Below are positions 21,353 to 30,285 of a stretch of 40,931 nucleotides of DNA, one piece after another. The stretch's first letter is position 1. Every line of letters starts with the position of its first letter. Below the pieces are notes generated by a model. It had not been told where the DNA came from. It ran no database searches and saw nothing but the letters and a program-made list of their open reading frames with translations. The position numbers were made by a program, and so were the translations under genes. The DNA is from a virus: positions 1 to 40,931 of IMG/VR virus record IMGVR_UViG_3300042922_000652; one strand, 5' to 3'.

Positions 21353-22606
21353 ATGCCATTTTCGATAAAGCAAGATGAATTCTTTCTGAATGCAGATCAC
21401 CGGTGGAATATAAAGACCGGTGCAACCAGATCAGGCAAAACATATATGGATTACTTTGTTATTCCCAAGCGGATCAGAAGTCGGATTGGTAAACCTGGAC
21501 ATGTGGTATTGCTTGGCGTTTCCAAGGGAACATTGAAAAGAAATATCGTTGAGCCTCTTCAGCAGATATGGGGACCCAAACTGGTAGGTGATATTAACTC
21601 TGAAAATATATGCAAAATGTTCGGTGAGGATGTATACTGTCTGGGAGCTGAGAAAATCAGCCAGGTATCAAAGATCCGTGGATCCTCCATAAAGTATTGT
21701 TATGGAGATGAAATAACGGATTGGAATAAAGATGTATTCGATATGCTTAAATCTCGTCTCGATAAACCATATTCCTGCTTTGATGGTGCTTGCAATCCGG
21801 GACCTCCGCAGCACTGGTTTAAAAAGTTTATAGATAGCGATGTGGACATTTACTGCCAACGATATACCATATTCGATAACCCATTCCTAGATCCTAAATT
21901 TGTAGAGGAGTTGTGCAAGGAATACAAGGGTACTGTCTTATATGATCGTTACATAAGAGGATTGTGGGTGGCTGCTGAAGGATCCATATACCGATTGATG
22001 TGTGATGCGGTTTCCGGAGACGGTAAAAATCCATATGCGCTCACTGACAAGCCTAAGAACATCATGGAGATCAACATCGGTGTTGACTTCGGTGGATCAG
22101 GATCGGGTCATGCTTTTGTGGCTACAGCGTACACTAGAGGATATCAGAATATCATCGGATTAGCTAGTGAGCGACACATGAGTAAAAATGGTGACATAGA
22201 TCCTGATAAGCTCGGTAAGCTGTTTGTGGATTTCTGTCTTAAAATCGTTAATATTTATGGATTTATCACTCATGTGTATTGTGATAGCGCAGAGCAGACC
22301 CTTATAGCTGGTCTCAGGACATCGGCTCGAAAAGGCGGTCTGAGTTGGCTAAGAATAGAAAATGCGCTTAAGACTATTATTAATGACCGTATCAGATTTA
22401 CCCAGCGCATGCTAAGCCAGCAGCGCTTTTTTTATATGCAAGACCAATGCAAGACACTTGAGGATGCAATGACGACAGCCCTTTGGAATGAAAAGAACTT
22501 GACCGAGGATGAGCGTCTCGATGATGGTACCAGTGACATTGATACTCTGGATGGCTTCGAGTATACATTTGAAAGAGATATAAGCCGGTTCATCCGGTAC
22601 GAATAG
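21353..22606 (+). CDS. terL: Terminase large subunit
   Basis: The protein has 417 residues. The N-terminal ATPase has Walker A GATRSGKT (23-30) and a Walker B-like YCYGDEITDW. The C-terminal RNase H-like nuclease starts near IGVDFGGSGSGHAFVATA with the catalytic aspartate, and continues with VYCDSAEQTL. It is a PBSX-family (headful or cos) packaging motor that cuts concatemers and pumps DNA through the portal. Length and motifs are complete. Confidence 0.95.
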   Translation: MPFSIKQDEFFLNADHRWNIKTGATRSGKTYMDYFVIPKRIRSRIGKPGHVVLLGVSKGTLKRNIVEPLQQIWGPKLVGDINSENICKMFGEDVYCLGAEKISQVSKIRGSSIKYCYGDEITDWNKDVFDMLKSRLDKPYSCFDGACNPGPPQHWFKKFIDSDVDIYCQRYTIFDNPFLDPKFVEELCKEYKGTVLYDRYIRGLWVAAEGSIYRLMCDAVSGDGKNPYALTDKPKNIMEINIGVDFGGSGSGHAFVATAYTRGYQNIIGLASERHMSKNGDIDPDKLGKLFVDFCLKIVNIYGFITHVYCDSAEQTLIAGLRTSARKGGLSWLRIENALKTIINDRIRFTQRMLSQQRFFYMQDQCKTLEDAMTTALWNEKNLTEDERLDDGTSDIDTLDGFEYTFERDISRFIRYE

Positions 22607-22616
22607 AGGTGAGAAT

Positions 22617-23987
22617 ATGAAGTATAGTAAAATGGTTGAATGCCTAAATAAATTAGTTGCTGATAAAAGCTTAAAGCTAGATGGAATTAATATTTCGTCT
22701 ATGATGCAGCATGCTATTGAGTTATGGGACTTAATGTACTGCAACCGTGCACCCTGGTTAGGAACAGATCAAAAATCTGCCGGTATCCCTGCATCAGTTG
22801 CAAGCGAGATAGCCAGGCTTGTAACATTAGAGCTCAAATCTGAGGTCACAGGAAGCCCTAGAGCGGATTTTATCAATGGGATCTATAAGAATGTATTATC
22901 TGGACTCAGAAATCAGGTTGAGTACGGATGTGCTAAGGGCAGTATGGTATTTAAGCCATATCCATCCAACGATACGATCGCAATCCAGTATAATGCCGCT
23001 GATAGCTTTTACCCGATAACCTTCGATAGCAATGGGAATATTATTCAGTGTGCATTTACCGAGCAATACACAAGAGGCAAAGAGATATATACCAGGGTGG
23101 AACTACACTCACTTAAGGATGCCGGTGTACAGGTATATAATTATGCCTTCCTTAGTAAGACAGGTGCTACGATCGGTAGCGAAGTACCTCTAAAATCAGT
23201 AAGACAGTGGGAAGATATTGAGCCTTATGGATTGCTTGTGGGTGCCAAGAAATTAACGATAGGATTTTTTAAGGTGCCTCTTGCTAACAATATCGATCCA
23301 GGAAGTCCGCTCGGAATATCTGTATTTAGCAAATCCACAGAGCATATCAAAGTAGCCGATAAAAGATACAATCAAATTGATTGGGAGTATGACAGCAAAG
23401 AGGCAGCTGTGCATGTTGCAGCCTCATTGCTCAAGTATAACAAGGATCAAGACAAGTTTGAGTATCCAGGCGGCAGAGAGAGGCTCTATAGGACATTTGA
23501 ATATAATACAGGTGCTACTGACAAGCCATTTATTGAGCCATATAGCCCGGATATCAGGGACGAGTCATATTATCACGGTTATAATGAGCAGCTTCGTCGG
23601 ATTGAGTTTGACAGTGGACTTGCCTACGGGACACTATCCAATGTTCAGGATGTAGAAAAGACAGCAGAGGAGATCAGATCCAGCAAGCAGCGGTCATATA
23701 CCACAGTATCAGATATACAGCAGGCACTACAAAAAGCGCTTGAAGATTTAATCGATGCAATTAACTACTGGATCAGCGTTGAGAATCTTTCTCCTGATGG
23801 AGAATATGCGGTTTCATTTGACTGGGATGATAGTATTATCACTGACAATGAACTTGAAAGACAGCAAGACTTACGAGATGTAGCTATAGGCGCTATGCAG
23901 TTATGGGAATACAGAATGAAATGGCGTGGTGAAACTGAGGAAAAGGCAAAATCGATGATAAATGAGCCTGCAGATGTAATCGAATAG
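22617..23987 (+). CDS. Portal protein
   Basis: The protein has 456 residues in the place directly after the large terminase. It has the SPP1-gp6/A118 portal style: an early NRAPWLG region, a beta-rich wing (AADSFYPITFDSNGNI), SPLGISVFSKSTEHIKVADK, the late SGLAYGTLSNVQDVEKTAEE motif and an acidic C-terminus. It should form the dodecameric ring at one capsid vertex. The ribosome binding site is GAGGTGAG. Confidence 0.9.
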   Translation: MKYSKMVECLNKLVADKSLKLDGINISSMMQHAIELWDLMYCNRAPWLGTDQKSAGIPASVASEIARLVTLELKSEVTGSPRADFINGIYKNVLSGLRNQVEYGCAKGSMVFKPYPSNDTIAIQYNAADSFYPITFDSNGNIIQCAFTEQYTRGKEIYTRVELHSLKDAGVQVYNYAFLSKTGATIGSEVPLKSVRQWEDIEPYGLLVGAKKLTIGFFKVPLANNIDPGSPLGISVFSKSTEHIKVADKRYNQIDWEYDSKEAAVHVAASLLKYNKDQDKFEYPGGRERLYRTFEYNTGATDKPFIEPYSPDIRDESYYHGYNEQLRRIEFDSGLAYGTLSNVQDVEKTAEEIRSSKQRSYTTVSDIQQALQKALEDLIDAINYWISVENLSPDGEYAVSFDWDDSIITDNELERQQDLRDVAIGAMQLWEYRMKWRGETEEKAKSMINEPADVIE

Positions 23988-23998
23988 GAGGGATTTGG

Positions 23999-24283
23999 AT
24001 GGAATTAACACAGGAACAGAAAGATGCACTTGAAAAGTTAGCGAAGTCAGTGAGTGAGGCAGTTGACAAGATTACAAAGGCTGCTAACGCACTATACGAA
24101 TGGATGAAAAACGTTATTTCCAAGGTTAAAGAAACATTACTCAAATCATGGGATTACTTAAAGACATACATCATGAAACTACCACCAAAGCAGCGTTATA
24201 AGCTATTAAAATCCATAGGGATAAAGGATTGTCTACCATTCTTTCGGAGAGATGGAGTAATCCATTGCCGTAATAATTGCTAA
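23999..24283 (+). CDS. Phage protein, unknown (94 aa)
   Basis: A helical, amphipathic protein (MELTQEQKDALEKLAKSVSE and on) with a basic KLPPKQRYKLLKSIGIKDC middle. GGAGGG precedes the ATG. It lies between portal and minor capsid protein and has no recognised domain. The last residues (HCRNNC) hold two cysteines. Confidence 0.65.
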   Translation: MELTQEQKDALEKLAKSVSEAVDKITKAANALYEWMKNVISKVKETLLKSWDYLKTYIMKLPPKQRYKLLKSIGIKDCLPFFRRDGVIHCRNNC

Positions 24284-24295
24284 GGGGGTGTCAAG

Positions 24296-25456
24296 ATGTT
24301 TACACCTTCACAATTAGAGCAGATACCGATAGAACTTGAACGTCTCTTCCTGGAATTTCAGCAACGTGCCATGTCCGATATTGTTCGCAGGATCCGCATC
24401 AACGATGAGATAACCCGATCGGCTGATTGGCAAATATATCGGTTGGTACAGATGGGGCAAAGCAGTGAGTACATACATCAGGAGATTGAAAGATTACTAA
24501 TGCTTACGGATAAGGAAGTTGACAACCTATATGAAAAAGTAATAGACGCAGGATACAGTCATGATGAGAAGCTGTATAAGGCTGTTGGTGTAGACTTTAC
24601 CCCTTTCAAGGATAACGAACCTCTCCAGCAGCTGATCAGAGCGGTATCAGCACAGACCAAACAGCAGCTTGTTAATATTACTCAGACCTTGGGGTTTTCC
24701 ACTCAAATGAACAATATCAGAGTATTTACTCCTATGGCTCAATACCTTCAGAGGACACTTGATGCTGCTGTACTGGATGTCGCTTCAGGAGCATTTGATT
24801 ACAACTCGGTTCTTAAGAGAGTTGTTGCTGATATGACAAAAAGTGGTGTCAGGATCGTAGATTATGAGACGGGGTATTACAACCGGATTGAAGTGGCGGC
24901 TCGTAGAGCTCTTATGACTGGTGTAACACAGGTGGTTAATCATATTAACGATAGTAATGCGCGTGAGCTCAATACAGACTATTTCGAGGCCTCATGGCAC
25001 GCTACAGCAAGACCTACGCATCAAGTATGGCAAGGTAGGGTATACAGTCGTAAAGAACTAACTAATATATGTGGGTTGGGTACTGTAACCGGCTTACTAG
25101 GAGCCAATTGTTATCATAGTTATTATCCGTTTATTCCCGGTATTTCTGAACGACAATGGACAGATGAACAACTTGATGAAATGAATGCCAAGGAGAATGC
25201 TGCTAAGAAGTATAACGGCAAGGAATACACGACCTATGAAGCCACACAAAGGCAGAGACAGCTTGAAACGCTTATGAGAAAGCAGCGACAGGACATTGAC
25301 CTACTTAAGCGAGGCGGGGCTGATCCGGATGATATTCAGACAGCACAAATTAAGTATCATAATACAATGGATCAATATAAGAGATTCTCCGAAGAGATGC
25401 GACTCCCACAACAAAAGGAACGTATCTATATGGATGGCCTCGGAAAGGTTGGGTAA
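24296..25456 (+). CDS. Phage minor capsid protein 2
   Basis: The protein has 386 residues and starts MFTPSQLEQIPIELERLFLE. It has GVRIVDYETGYYNRIEVAAR then ALMTGVTQVVNHINDSN and the motif ASWHATARPTHQVWQGRVYS, which is shared with the MuF-like/minor capsid 2 head morphogenesis group. It is expected to be a head-associated protein that enters the capsid or sits at the portal. The C-terminal 100 residues are charged and helical. GGGGGTGTC precedes the ATG. Confidence 0.88.
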   Translation: MFTPSQLEQIPIELERLFLEFQQRAMSDIVRRIRINDEITRSADWQIYRLVQMGQSSEYIHQEIERLLMLTDKEVDNLYEKVIDAGYSHDEKLYKAVGVDFTPFKDNEPLQQLIRAVSAQTKQQLVNITQTLGFSTQMNNIRVFTPMAQYLQRTLDAAVLDVASGAFDYNSVLKRVVADMTKSGVRIVDYETGYYNRIEVAARRALMTGVTQVVNHINDSNARELNTDYFEASWHATARPTHQVWQGRVYSRKELTNICGLGTVTGLLGANCYHSYYPFIPGISERQWTDEQLDEMNAKENAAKKYNGKEYTTYEATQRQRQLETLMRKQRQDIDLLKRGGADPDDIQTAQIKYHNTMDQYKRFSEEMRLPQQKERIYMDGLGKVG

Positions 25457-25460
25457 TAGT

Positions 25461-25775
25461 ATGGTTGCTATAACGGAGCTTTATAATAATGATAATTTAA
25501 TCGGATTTGATGTATCTGGTCATGCTAATTACTCGATACCAGGAAGAGATATTGTATGTGCTGCTATATCGATGCTGACGATCAATACAATAAATTCAAT
25601 CTATAGACTCAGCCAGTCGGAGCTTGAACATTGTATTGATGACGAACATACAAAATACATCATACTAGATAGCTGCGATACTCCTGCTGATGTTTTGCTA
25701 AAAGCGGTTCGAATTGGGTATAAAAGCCTTGCGAAACAGTATCCAGATAATGTGTCATACATAGAGAGGCGGTGA
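25461..25775 (+). CDS. prp: Prp-like cysteine protease
   Basis: ATG 25461 begins a 104-residue protein with the Prp/YsxB signature: VSGHANYSIPGRDIVCAAIS, with His21 and Cys33 as catalytic pair, at almost the positions reported for Staphylococcus Prp. Prp cleaves the N-terminal extension of ribosomal protein L27 in Firmicutes, and in staphylococcal phages it also processes scaffold and capsid proteins. Here it sits between minor capsid and scaffold genes. The major capsid protein at 26439 has a matching NLQTFA near its N-terminus. It starts 5 bp after the minor capsid stop. Confidence 0.85.
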   Translation: MVAITELYNNDNLIGFDVSGHANYSIPGRDIVCAAISMLTINTINSIYRLSQSELEHCIDDEHTKYIILDSCDTPADVLLKAVRIGYKSLAKQYPDNVSYIERR

Positions 25776-25792
25776 TCCATCAATCTCGCTAG

Positions 25793-25817
25793 AGACGTGC
25801 GTTAACGTCTATTTTTT
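25793..25817 (+). terminator. Internal terminator before the scaffold gene
   Basis: AGACGT (25793-25798), loop GCGTTA, ACGTCT (25805-25810) and ATTTTTT. A second hairpin CGGGT-GCTT-ACCCG is at 25846-25859. A leaky stop here may set the high capsid/scaffold dose if a promoter follows, but none is obvious. Confidence 0.7.
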
Positions 25818-25885
25818 ATGTCCGAAATGACGTAAAACTAATTCCCGGGTGCTTACCCGTAAAAAGCGTAAATGGAGGATTGTTT

Positions 25886-26416
25886 ATGAAAAGAAAGTTA
25901 TTGGAAGATATGGGATTAACCAAAGAACAAATTGACCAGATCATGGAAGAGAACGGCAAAGATATCACTCGTGAGCAGGGAGTTGCAAGCACGTACAAAA
26001 CACAACTCGATGGCGTGCAGGAAAAATTGAAAGGGTTTGATAATGTCGATGTGAAGGAACTGCAGGGCAAGATTACTACCCTGACAAATGATCTTACCAC
26101 AACAAAGTCAACCTATGAGAGCCAGATTGCTGATATGCAGTTTTCCACGACACTGGAAGGTAAAATTTCCGCGCTCAAGCCGAGAAATGTAAAGGCTGTT
26201 ATGGCAATGATTGACGTTGACAGCTTAAAAAAATCCAAGAACCAGGATAGCGACATTTCCGCTGCTCTTGAAGCAGTCAAGAAAGACAATGGTTACCTTT
26301 TCGAAGAGTCAAAGGCTACTCCGAGAGTAGTAACCGGTAACCAAACAACTACCGACAATACAGATAAAAAGGCAGCGGCAAACGAAGCCTTTAGATCCCT
26401 GCTTAAGTCGGAATAA
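25886..26416 (+). CDS. Scaffold protein, Gp20-like
   Basis: ATG 25886 with GGAGGATTG. The protein has 176 residues: MKRKLLEDMGLTKEQIDQIM, an extended coiled-coil-like middle (KLKGFDNVDVKELQGKITTL, DLTTTKSTYESQIADM) and a basic end (EAFRSLLKSE). This is the phage minor structural Gp20 family, which acts as an internal scaffold for capsid assembly. Its gene directly precedes the major capsid. It has no obvious Prp site. Confidence 0.88.
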   Translation: MKRKLLEDMGLTKEQIDQIMEENGKDITREQGVASTYKTQLDGVQEKLKGFDNVDVKELQGKITTLTNDLTTTKSTYESQIADMQFSTTLEGKISALKPRNVKAVMAMIDVDSLKKSKNQDSDISAALEAVKKDNGYLFEESKATPRVVTGNQTTTDNTDKKAAANEAFRSLLKSE

Positions 26417-26438
26417 TCAAGAAAGAATGAGGTAATTT

Positions 26439-27668
26439 ATGAACAGAATTAGAAAAATTGCAATGAATTTACAGACGTTTGCGACCAGTATCGTAAACAG
26501 AGCGGATGCAGAGGCGATTATTCGTGAACAAATCGTTGATGCAATCGCGCAGGACGCTCCGAAATCATCTTCATTTATGGCTATGGCCAAGAAACTTCCC
26601 AATATGACATCCAAGCAGACCAGAATCAGAGTGCTTGATTTTCTTCCTACGGCTTACTGGGTTAATGGAGATACAGGAATGAAGCAGACTTCCAGACAGG
26701 CATGGGATAATGTATATCTGACAGCTGCTGAGTTGGCAGTTATTGTTCCAATTCCCGAGGCAGTACTCGATGATGCGGAGTTTGATATCATGGGAGAGGT
26801 TACACCTCGTGTTATTGAGGCAATTGGACAGCGTGTTGACTCCGCTATAATCTTTGGCGAGAATCGCCCGTCTGAATGGCAGAATGATATTATCACACTG
26901 GCAAGACAGTCTGGTAATAATGTTGCTCTTGGGGCAAGTCCTGATTATTACGATAAAATTCTTGCTGAAAATGGTGTGTTTGCAAAAGTTGAAGATGATG
27001 GCTATGCAGTATCAGGCGTGGTTGCATCCACAACCATGAAGGCGAAGCTTAGAGGACTGCGTGATGACTCCGGTCAACCACTGTTTAACAAGGTTATGCA
27101 GGGCGCTACTCAGTACGCTCTTGATGGTGCTCCTATGTATTTCCCTGATAACGGATCGTTTAATGCGTCAATCGCTCAGATGATCGTAGGTGATTTCTCT
27201 AAGGCTGTATATGCAATCCGTCAGGACATTACAGTTAAGATTTTGACCGAAGGCGTTATCCAGGATCCTACGACTAAGGAAATCGTTTATAACCTTGCAC
27301 AGCAGGATATGATCGCTTTGCGTGTTGTGTTCCGTCTTGGCTGGGCGCTGCCTAATCCTGCAACCCGTATCGATGAGGACCGTGTTGGCTGTCCATTTGC
27401 TTATCTTGAGCCGGCAGCACCTGTTACCACTCAGGCTGTTACCTTCACTGTAAAGGACAATGATGAGGAACCTGTTGCTATTGCTGATGCAAGAGTGAAT
27501 GTCAATGGATCCAATATCAAGACGAATGCATCTGGTCAGGCTGTATTTAACCTTAGAGCCGGTACTTATCCGTATGCTGTAACTCTTAAGGATTACACCA
27601 AGGTAACCGGAACCGTAACAGTTGCATCAGCAGCAGTAGCGCAGGCCGTAACATTGATTAAGCAGTAA
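26439..27668 (+). CDS. Major capsid protein with fused Ig-like domain
   Basis: The protein has 409 residues. The HK97-type core covers about 20-330 (EAIIREQIVDAIAQ, AVIVPIPEAVLDDAEFDIMG, VDSAIIFGENRPSEW). The N-terminal 17 residues are MNRIRKIAMNLQTFATS, and NLQTFA matches the L27/Prp cleavage pattern. The last about 75 residues (VTFTVKDNDEEPVAIADARV, NVNGSNIKTNASGQAVFNLR, then VTGTVTVASAAV) form a carboxypeptidase-regulatory/Ig-like beta domain, probably displayed on the head surface. The ribosome binding site is GAGGT. Confidence 0.92.
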   Translation: MNRIRKIAMNLQTFATSIVNRADAEAIIREQIVDAIAQDAPKSSSFMAMAKKLPNMTSKQTRIRVLDFLPTAYWVNGDTGMKQTSRQAWDNVYLTAAELAVIVPIPEAVLDDAEFDIMGEVTPRVIEAIGQRVDSAIIFGENRPSEWQNDIITLARQSGNNVALGASPDYYDKILAENGVFAKVEDDGYAVSGVVASTTMKAKLRGLRDDSGQPLFNKVMQGATQYALDGAPMYFPDNGSFNASIAQMIVGDFSKAVYAIRQDITVKILTEGVIQDPTTKEIVYNLAQQDMIALRVVFRLGWALPNPATRIDEDRVGCPFAYLEPAAPVTTQAVTFTVKDNDEEPVAIADARVNVNGSNIKTNASGQAVFNLRAGTYPYAVTLKDYTKVTGTVTVASAAVAQAVTLIKQ

Positions 27669-27686
27669 TGATAGGAGGCGGTGCCA

Positions 27687-28043
27687 ATGACCAATTACGC
27701 TGATTGTGCGTACTACACCGGTACATATAAAGGGGCAGTTATTGACACTGCCTCTTTTGATTTGTATGCCCGTAAGGCCACTCAGGAGATCAAAAAGTAC
27801 ACCTTTAACAGGGTGGACGAAGCGAATATTCTGGATGATGTGAAGATGTGCTGCTGTGAAGTTGCTGAGGTGCTATATAAGGATAAACAGGAAGATGTAA
27901 AAGGTATTGCATCTGAAAAAGTTGGAGAGTATTCAGTATCCTATGTAAGCCCAGAAGCCAAAGAAAAGCTATTGAGTGTATCCGTTCGTAGCACCATCTA
28001 TAATTGGCTCTCTATGACCGGTTTACTGTATCGGGGGTGTTGA
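27687..28043 (+). CDS. Head-tail connector protein
   Basis: ATG 27687 lies behind AGGAGGCGG; GTG 27681 is a possible alternative. The 118-residue protein is MTNYADCAYYTGTYKGAVID onward, with helical blocks (YARKATQEIKKYTFNRVDEA) and SEKVGEYSVSY, resembling gp6/gp15-type head-tail adaptors (DNA packaging connectors). It lies directly after the capsid gene, as expected. Confidence 0.8.
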   Translation: MTNYADCAYYTGTYKGAVIDTASFDLYARKATQEIKKYTFNRVDEANILDDVKMCCCEVAEVLYKDKQEDVKGIASEKVGEYSVSYVSPEAKEKLLSVSVRSTIYNWLSMTGLLYRGC

Positions 28044-28044
28044 T

Positions 28045-28416
28045 ATGTATACCAATGCAGATATGACGCTCTATTCATGCGGTAAAGATGGAAAGTATAC
28101 CAGGAAGGTAATTTATAAGGTGTTCTGGCAAGAAGTTAAGCAAAGTAATGTTGAGAAAACCGGATTAACCTCCGCGGATTCCTTGAAGGTTTTCATTCCG
28201 GCCGGTAGCGCCTTAGATGGACTGGACTTTACCACGAGCATGGACTTGGTTATCAAGGGTGAAGTGCTGACAGAGTTTGATAATACTTCTCAGGCTTCGA
28301 TATCGGCATCATTGACAGCTCTTAAGGCTTCTCATGATGTCTATACAGTGACCGTAGCAGATGGCAAGCTCTATGGTAGCCGGATCATGCAACACTATCA
28401 GATATCAGGTAAGTAG
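28045..28416 (+). CDS. Head closure-like protein (DUF6751 type)
   Basis: The protein has 123 residues and starts MYTNADMTLYSCGKDGKYTR, the usual beginning of a small family at the head-tail joint of clostridial phages. It is beta-rich (KVIYKVFWQEVKQSN, YTVTVADGKLYGS). Likely it closes the connector below the adaptor. The position is the second of the four joining genes. Confidence 0.75.
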   Translation: MYTNADMTLYSCGKDGKYTRKVIYKVFWQEVKQSNVEKTGLTSADSLKVFIPAGSALDGLDFTTSMDLVIKGEVLTEFDNTSQASISASLTALKASHDVYTVTVADGKLYGSRIMQHYQISGK

Positions 28417-28424
28417 GTGATCAG

Positions 28425-28844
28425 ATGGAGTTTAACGGACATTTAGAAATAAAAGCTACGGACATTATCAAAAAGGAGCGCGGGCTTCAGGATATGGGAC
28501 CGGTGCAAAAGTTTGTTGATCAGGAAGTTATTCGGCTTATGGCTCCATATACTCCGCGACAGAACAATATATTAATTGACTCTGCTACGCTCGGAACCCG
28601 GATAGGATCAGGAGAAGTAAACCAGATAACTCCTTATGCGAGGTATCAATACCATGGCAAGTTGATGGTTTCATCTATCACAGGAAGCGCATGGGCGAGC
28701 CGTGGAGAAAAGAAGGTCCTAACAGATATTGATCTTAAATATAATGGAGCTCCTATGAGAGGACCGTTTTGGTTTGAGCGTATGAAGGCTGATAAGAAAG
28801 AGGATATCCTCAATGGAGCCAGAAAGTTAGCAGGTGCAAAATGA
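28425..28844 (+). CDS. Minor capsid/neck protein
   Basis: The protein has 139 residues with QKFVDQEVIRLMAPYTPRQN, then TPYARYQYHGKLMVSS and GAPMRGPFWFERMKADKKED. The PYARYQYHGK plus GPFWFERM order is typical of the minor capsid 2-like/gp10-type neck proteins. It overlaps the next gene by 4 bp (ATGA). It is expected at the head-tail interface. Confidence 0.78.
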   Translation: MEFNGHLEIKATDIIKKERGLQDMGPVQKFVDQEVIRLMAPYTPRQNNILIDSATLGTRIGSGEVNQITPYARYQYHGKLMVSSITGSAWASRGEKKVLTDIDLKYNGAPMRGPFWFERMKADKKEDILNGARKLAGAK

Positions 28845-29281
28845 ATATTATTGAGTTGGTAAAAGAAGTTGTCATGGGATTCCCGAATATCTCTGATCTG
28901 CACATTGATTACACAGAGAAAGATCCGAGTAATTACGGTCTATATCCTACTGGTGATCAGCTGATCAAAGAGGACATCATTGGTAACCAGGACAGACGGC
29001 ACAACTTTATATTCTATGCCATCTTTCAGAGTTTTAACGACTATGAGCGGATGGCAAACAGTACGTTTCTGCTTGACCTGGCATACTGGCTTGAACATGC
29101 AGCTGAAGGACAAGTGATTGAAGTAACTATAGACGAGCGAACGGTAACCGGCACACTGACGAGACTGACAAGCGCCAATGGTATGCTATATGGATATCAG
29201 AACGGTGACCTTGCTGGACCGGTCACATACCAGTTGCAAATTTACGCTCAGTATCATTTAGAAAGTGAGGAATTACTATAA
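28841..29281 (+). CDS. Tail terminator / minor capsid 3-like protein
   Basis: The protein has 146 residues and starts MNIIELVKEVVMGFPNISDL. It ends in TYQLQIYAQYHLESEELL and contains the DRRHNFIFYAIFQSFNDYER motif typical of phage tail terminator proteins in clostridial siphophages. It closes the tail tube at its head-proximal end. The stop overlaps the tail tube ATG by one base. Confidence 0.78.
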   Translation: MNIIELVKEVVMGFPNISDLHIDYTEKDPSNYGLYPTGDQLIKEDIIGNQDRRHNFIFYAIFQSFNDYERMANSTFLLDLAYWLEHAAEGQVIEVTIDERTVTGTLTRLTSANGMLYGYQNGDLAGPVTYQLQIYAQYHLESEELL

Positions 29282-29775
29282 TGGCAGTTACAGGAAAAAT
29301 TGCAAGAAAGTGGATGGCACATTTCATTGACTCTGCTCCAGTCGCAGGGCCTTCGGTTTTTAACCGTCTCGGTGCGGACTTAGAAGAATACACGGTTGAA
29401 ATGAATGCCAATGTGAATACTACTCAGAACATATTAGGTGAATCGTCCACTAATATTGATGGGTACGAGCCTCAGTCAGCGGTTGAACCTTATATTGCAG
29501 TCGTAGGCGATCCGTTATTTACGAGGCTGCAGGCGATTGTAGATGGAAGATTAACACTGGATGATTTGAAAACCAGTGTAGTTGAGGTGCATTTATGGGA
29601 TGAGGTAACAGCCACCCCCGGTACGTTTGTAGCCTATAAAGAGGATGCGATCATCGAGGTTGTTTCCTATGGTGGCGATACAACCGGCTATCAGATACCG
29701 TTCAATCTGCATCACATCGGCAATCGTGTGAAAGGTGAGTTTGTTTTAGCGACAAAGACCTTTACAGCTGATTAA
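29281..29775 (+). CDS. Major tail (tube) protein
   Basis: The protein has 164 residues: MAVTGKIARKWMAHFIDSAP, a beta-rich fold with VEMNANVNTTQNILGESSTN and a C-terminal GYQIPFNLHHIGNRVKGEF. It follows the terminator protein and precedes the chaperones, and the hairpin at 29800 follows directly. Composition and place identify the tail tube. Confidence 0.82.
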   Translation: MAVTGKIARKWMAHFIDSAPVAGPSVFNRLGADLEEYTVEMNANVNTTQNILGESSTNIDGYEPQSAVEPYIAVVGDPLFTRLQAIVDGRLTLDDLKTSVVEVHLWDEVTATPGTFVAYKEDAIIEVVSYGGDTTGYQIPFNLHHIGNRVKGEFVLATKTFTAD

Positions 29776-29799
29776 CTAACCAATAAGTATTAGTTTGAT

Positions 29800-29830
29800 G
29801 GGCGGCAGCTACCTCCTCTGTCGCCCTTTT
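29800..29830 (+). terminator. Terminator after the tail tube gene
   Basis: GGGCGGCAG (29800-29808) pairs with CTGTCGCCC (29818-29826), followed by TTTT. It reduces expression after the abundant tube protein. Confidence 0.8.
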
Positions 29831-29841
29831 AAGGAGGGTAT

Positions 29842-30285
29842 ATGGAGAGTTTAAGATTTGATGAAGGATATAAAAGCTTTTGTATCAATGATGATGAGTC
29901 CAGGGTGATAAGTTTTAACCCTGCCGATTATGGACTTTTGGAGCGCTTCTCCTGTGCAAGGAAAAAGATCCTAGAAGCAGTAACCGAACTCGAGAAGGAT
30001 ATCAACATAGATCCAGAGGGTGAGGCATCAGACGAGCTTGAAGGAGCTGCAGAACTCATTCGGAATGTTAGAGAACTTATCAATGGACAGATTGACTATA
30101 TCTTCAATGCAGAGTGTTCGCTGGCAGCGTTTGGTAATCAGTCACCTATCAGTACGGTCAAAGGTAAGTTCTTATTCGAGAGGTTTCTCGAAGCTATTAT
30201 GCCTGAGGTTGAAAAAGAGATTAAGGCAGAACAGAGGGCAAGTCAAAAACGCATCGATAAGTATGCTAAGCAGGTGATTAGATGA
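29842..30285 (+). CDS. Tail assembly chaperone (gpG-like)
   Basis: The protein has 147 residues, MESLRFDEGYKSFCINDDES with FNPADYGLLERFSCARKKIL, acidic and helical. It lies between tube protein and tape measure, where the two tail chaperones are expected. It overlaps the next gene by 4 bp (ATGA). A programmed frameshift is not evident: the longest A-run (5) near the end does not make a canonical slippery heptamer. Confidence 0.75.
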   Translation: MESLRFDEGYKSFCINDDESRVISFNPADYGLLERFSCARKKILEAVTELEKDINIDPEGEASDELEGAAELIRNVRELINGQIDYIFNAECSLAAFGNQSPISTVKGKFLFERFLEAIMPEVEKEIKAEQRASQKRIDKYAKQVIR

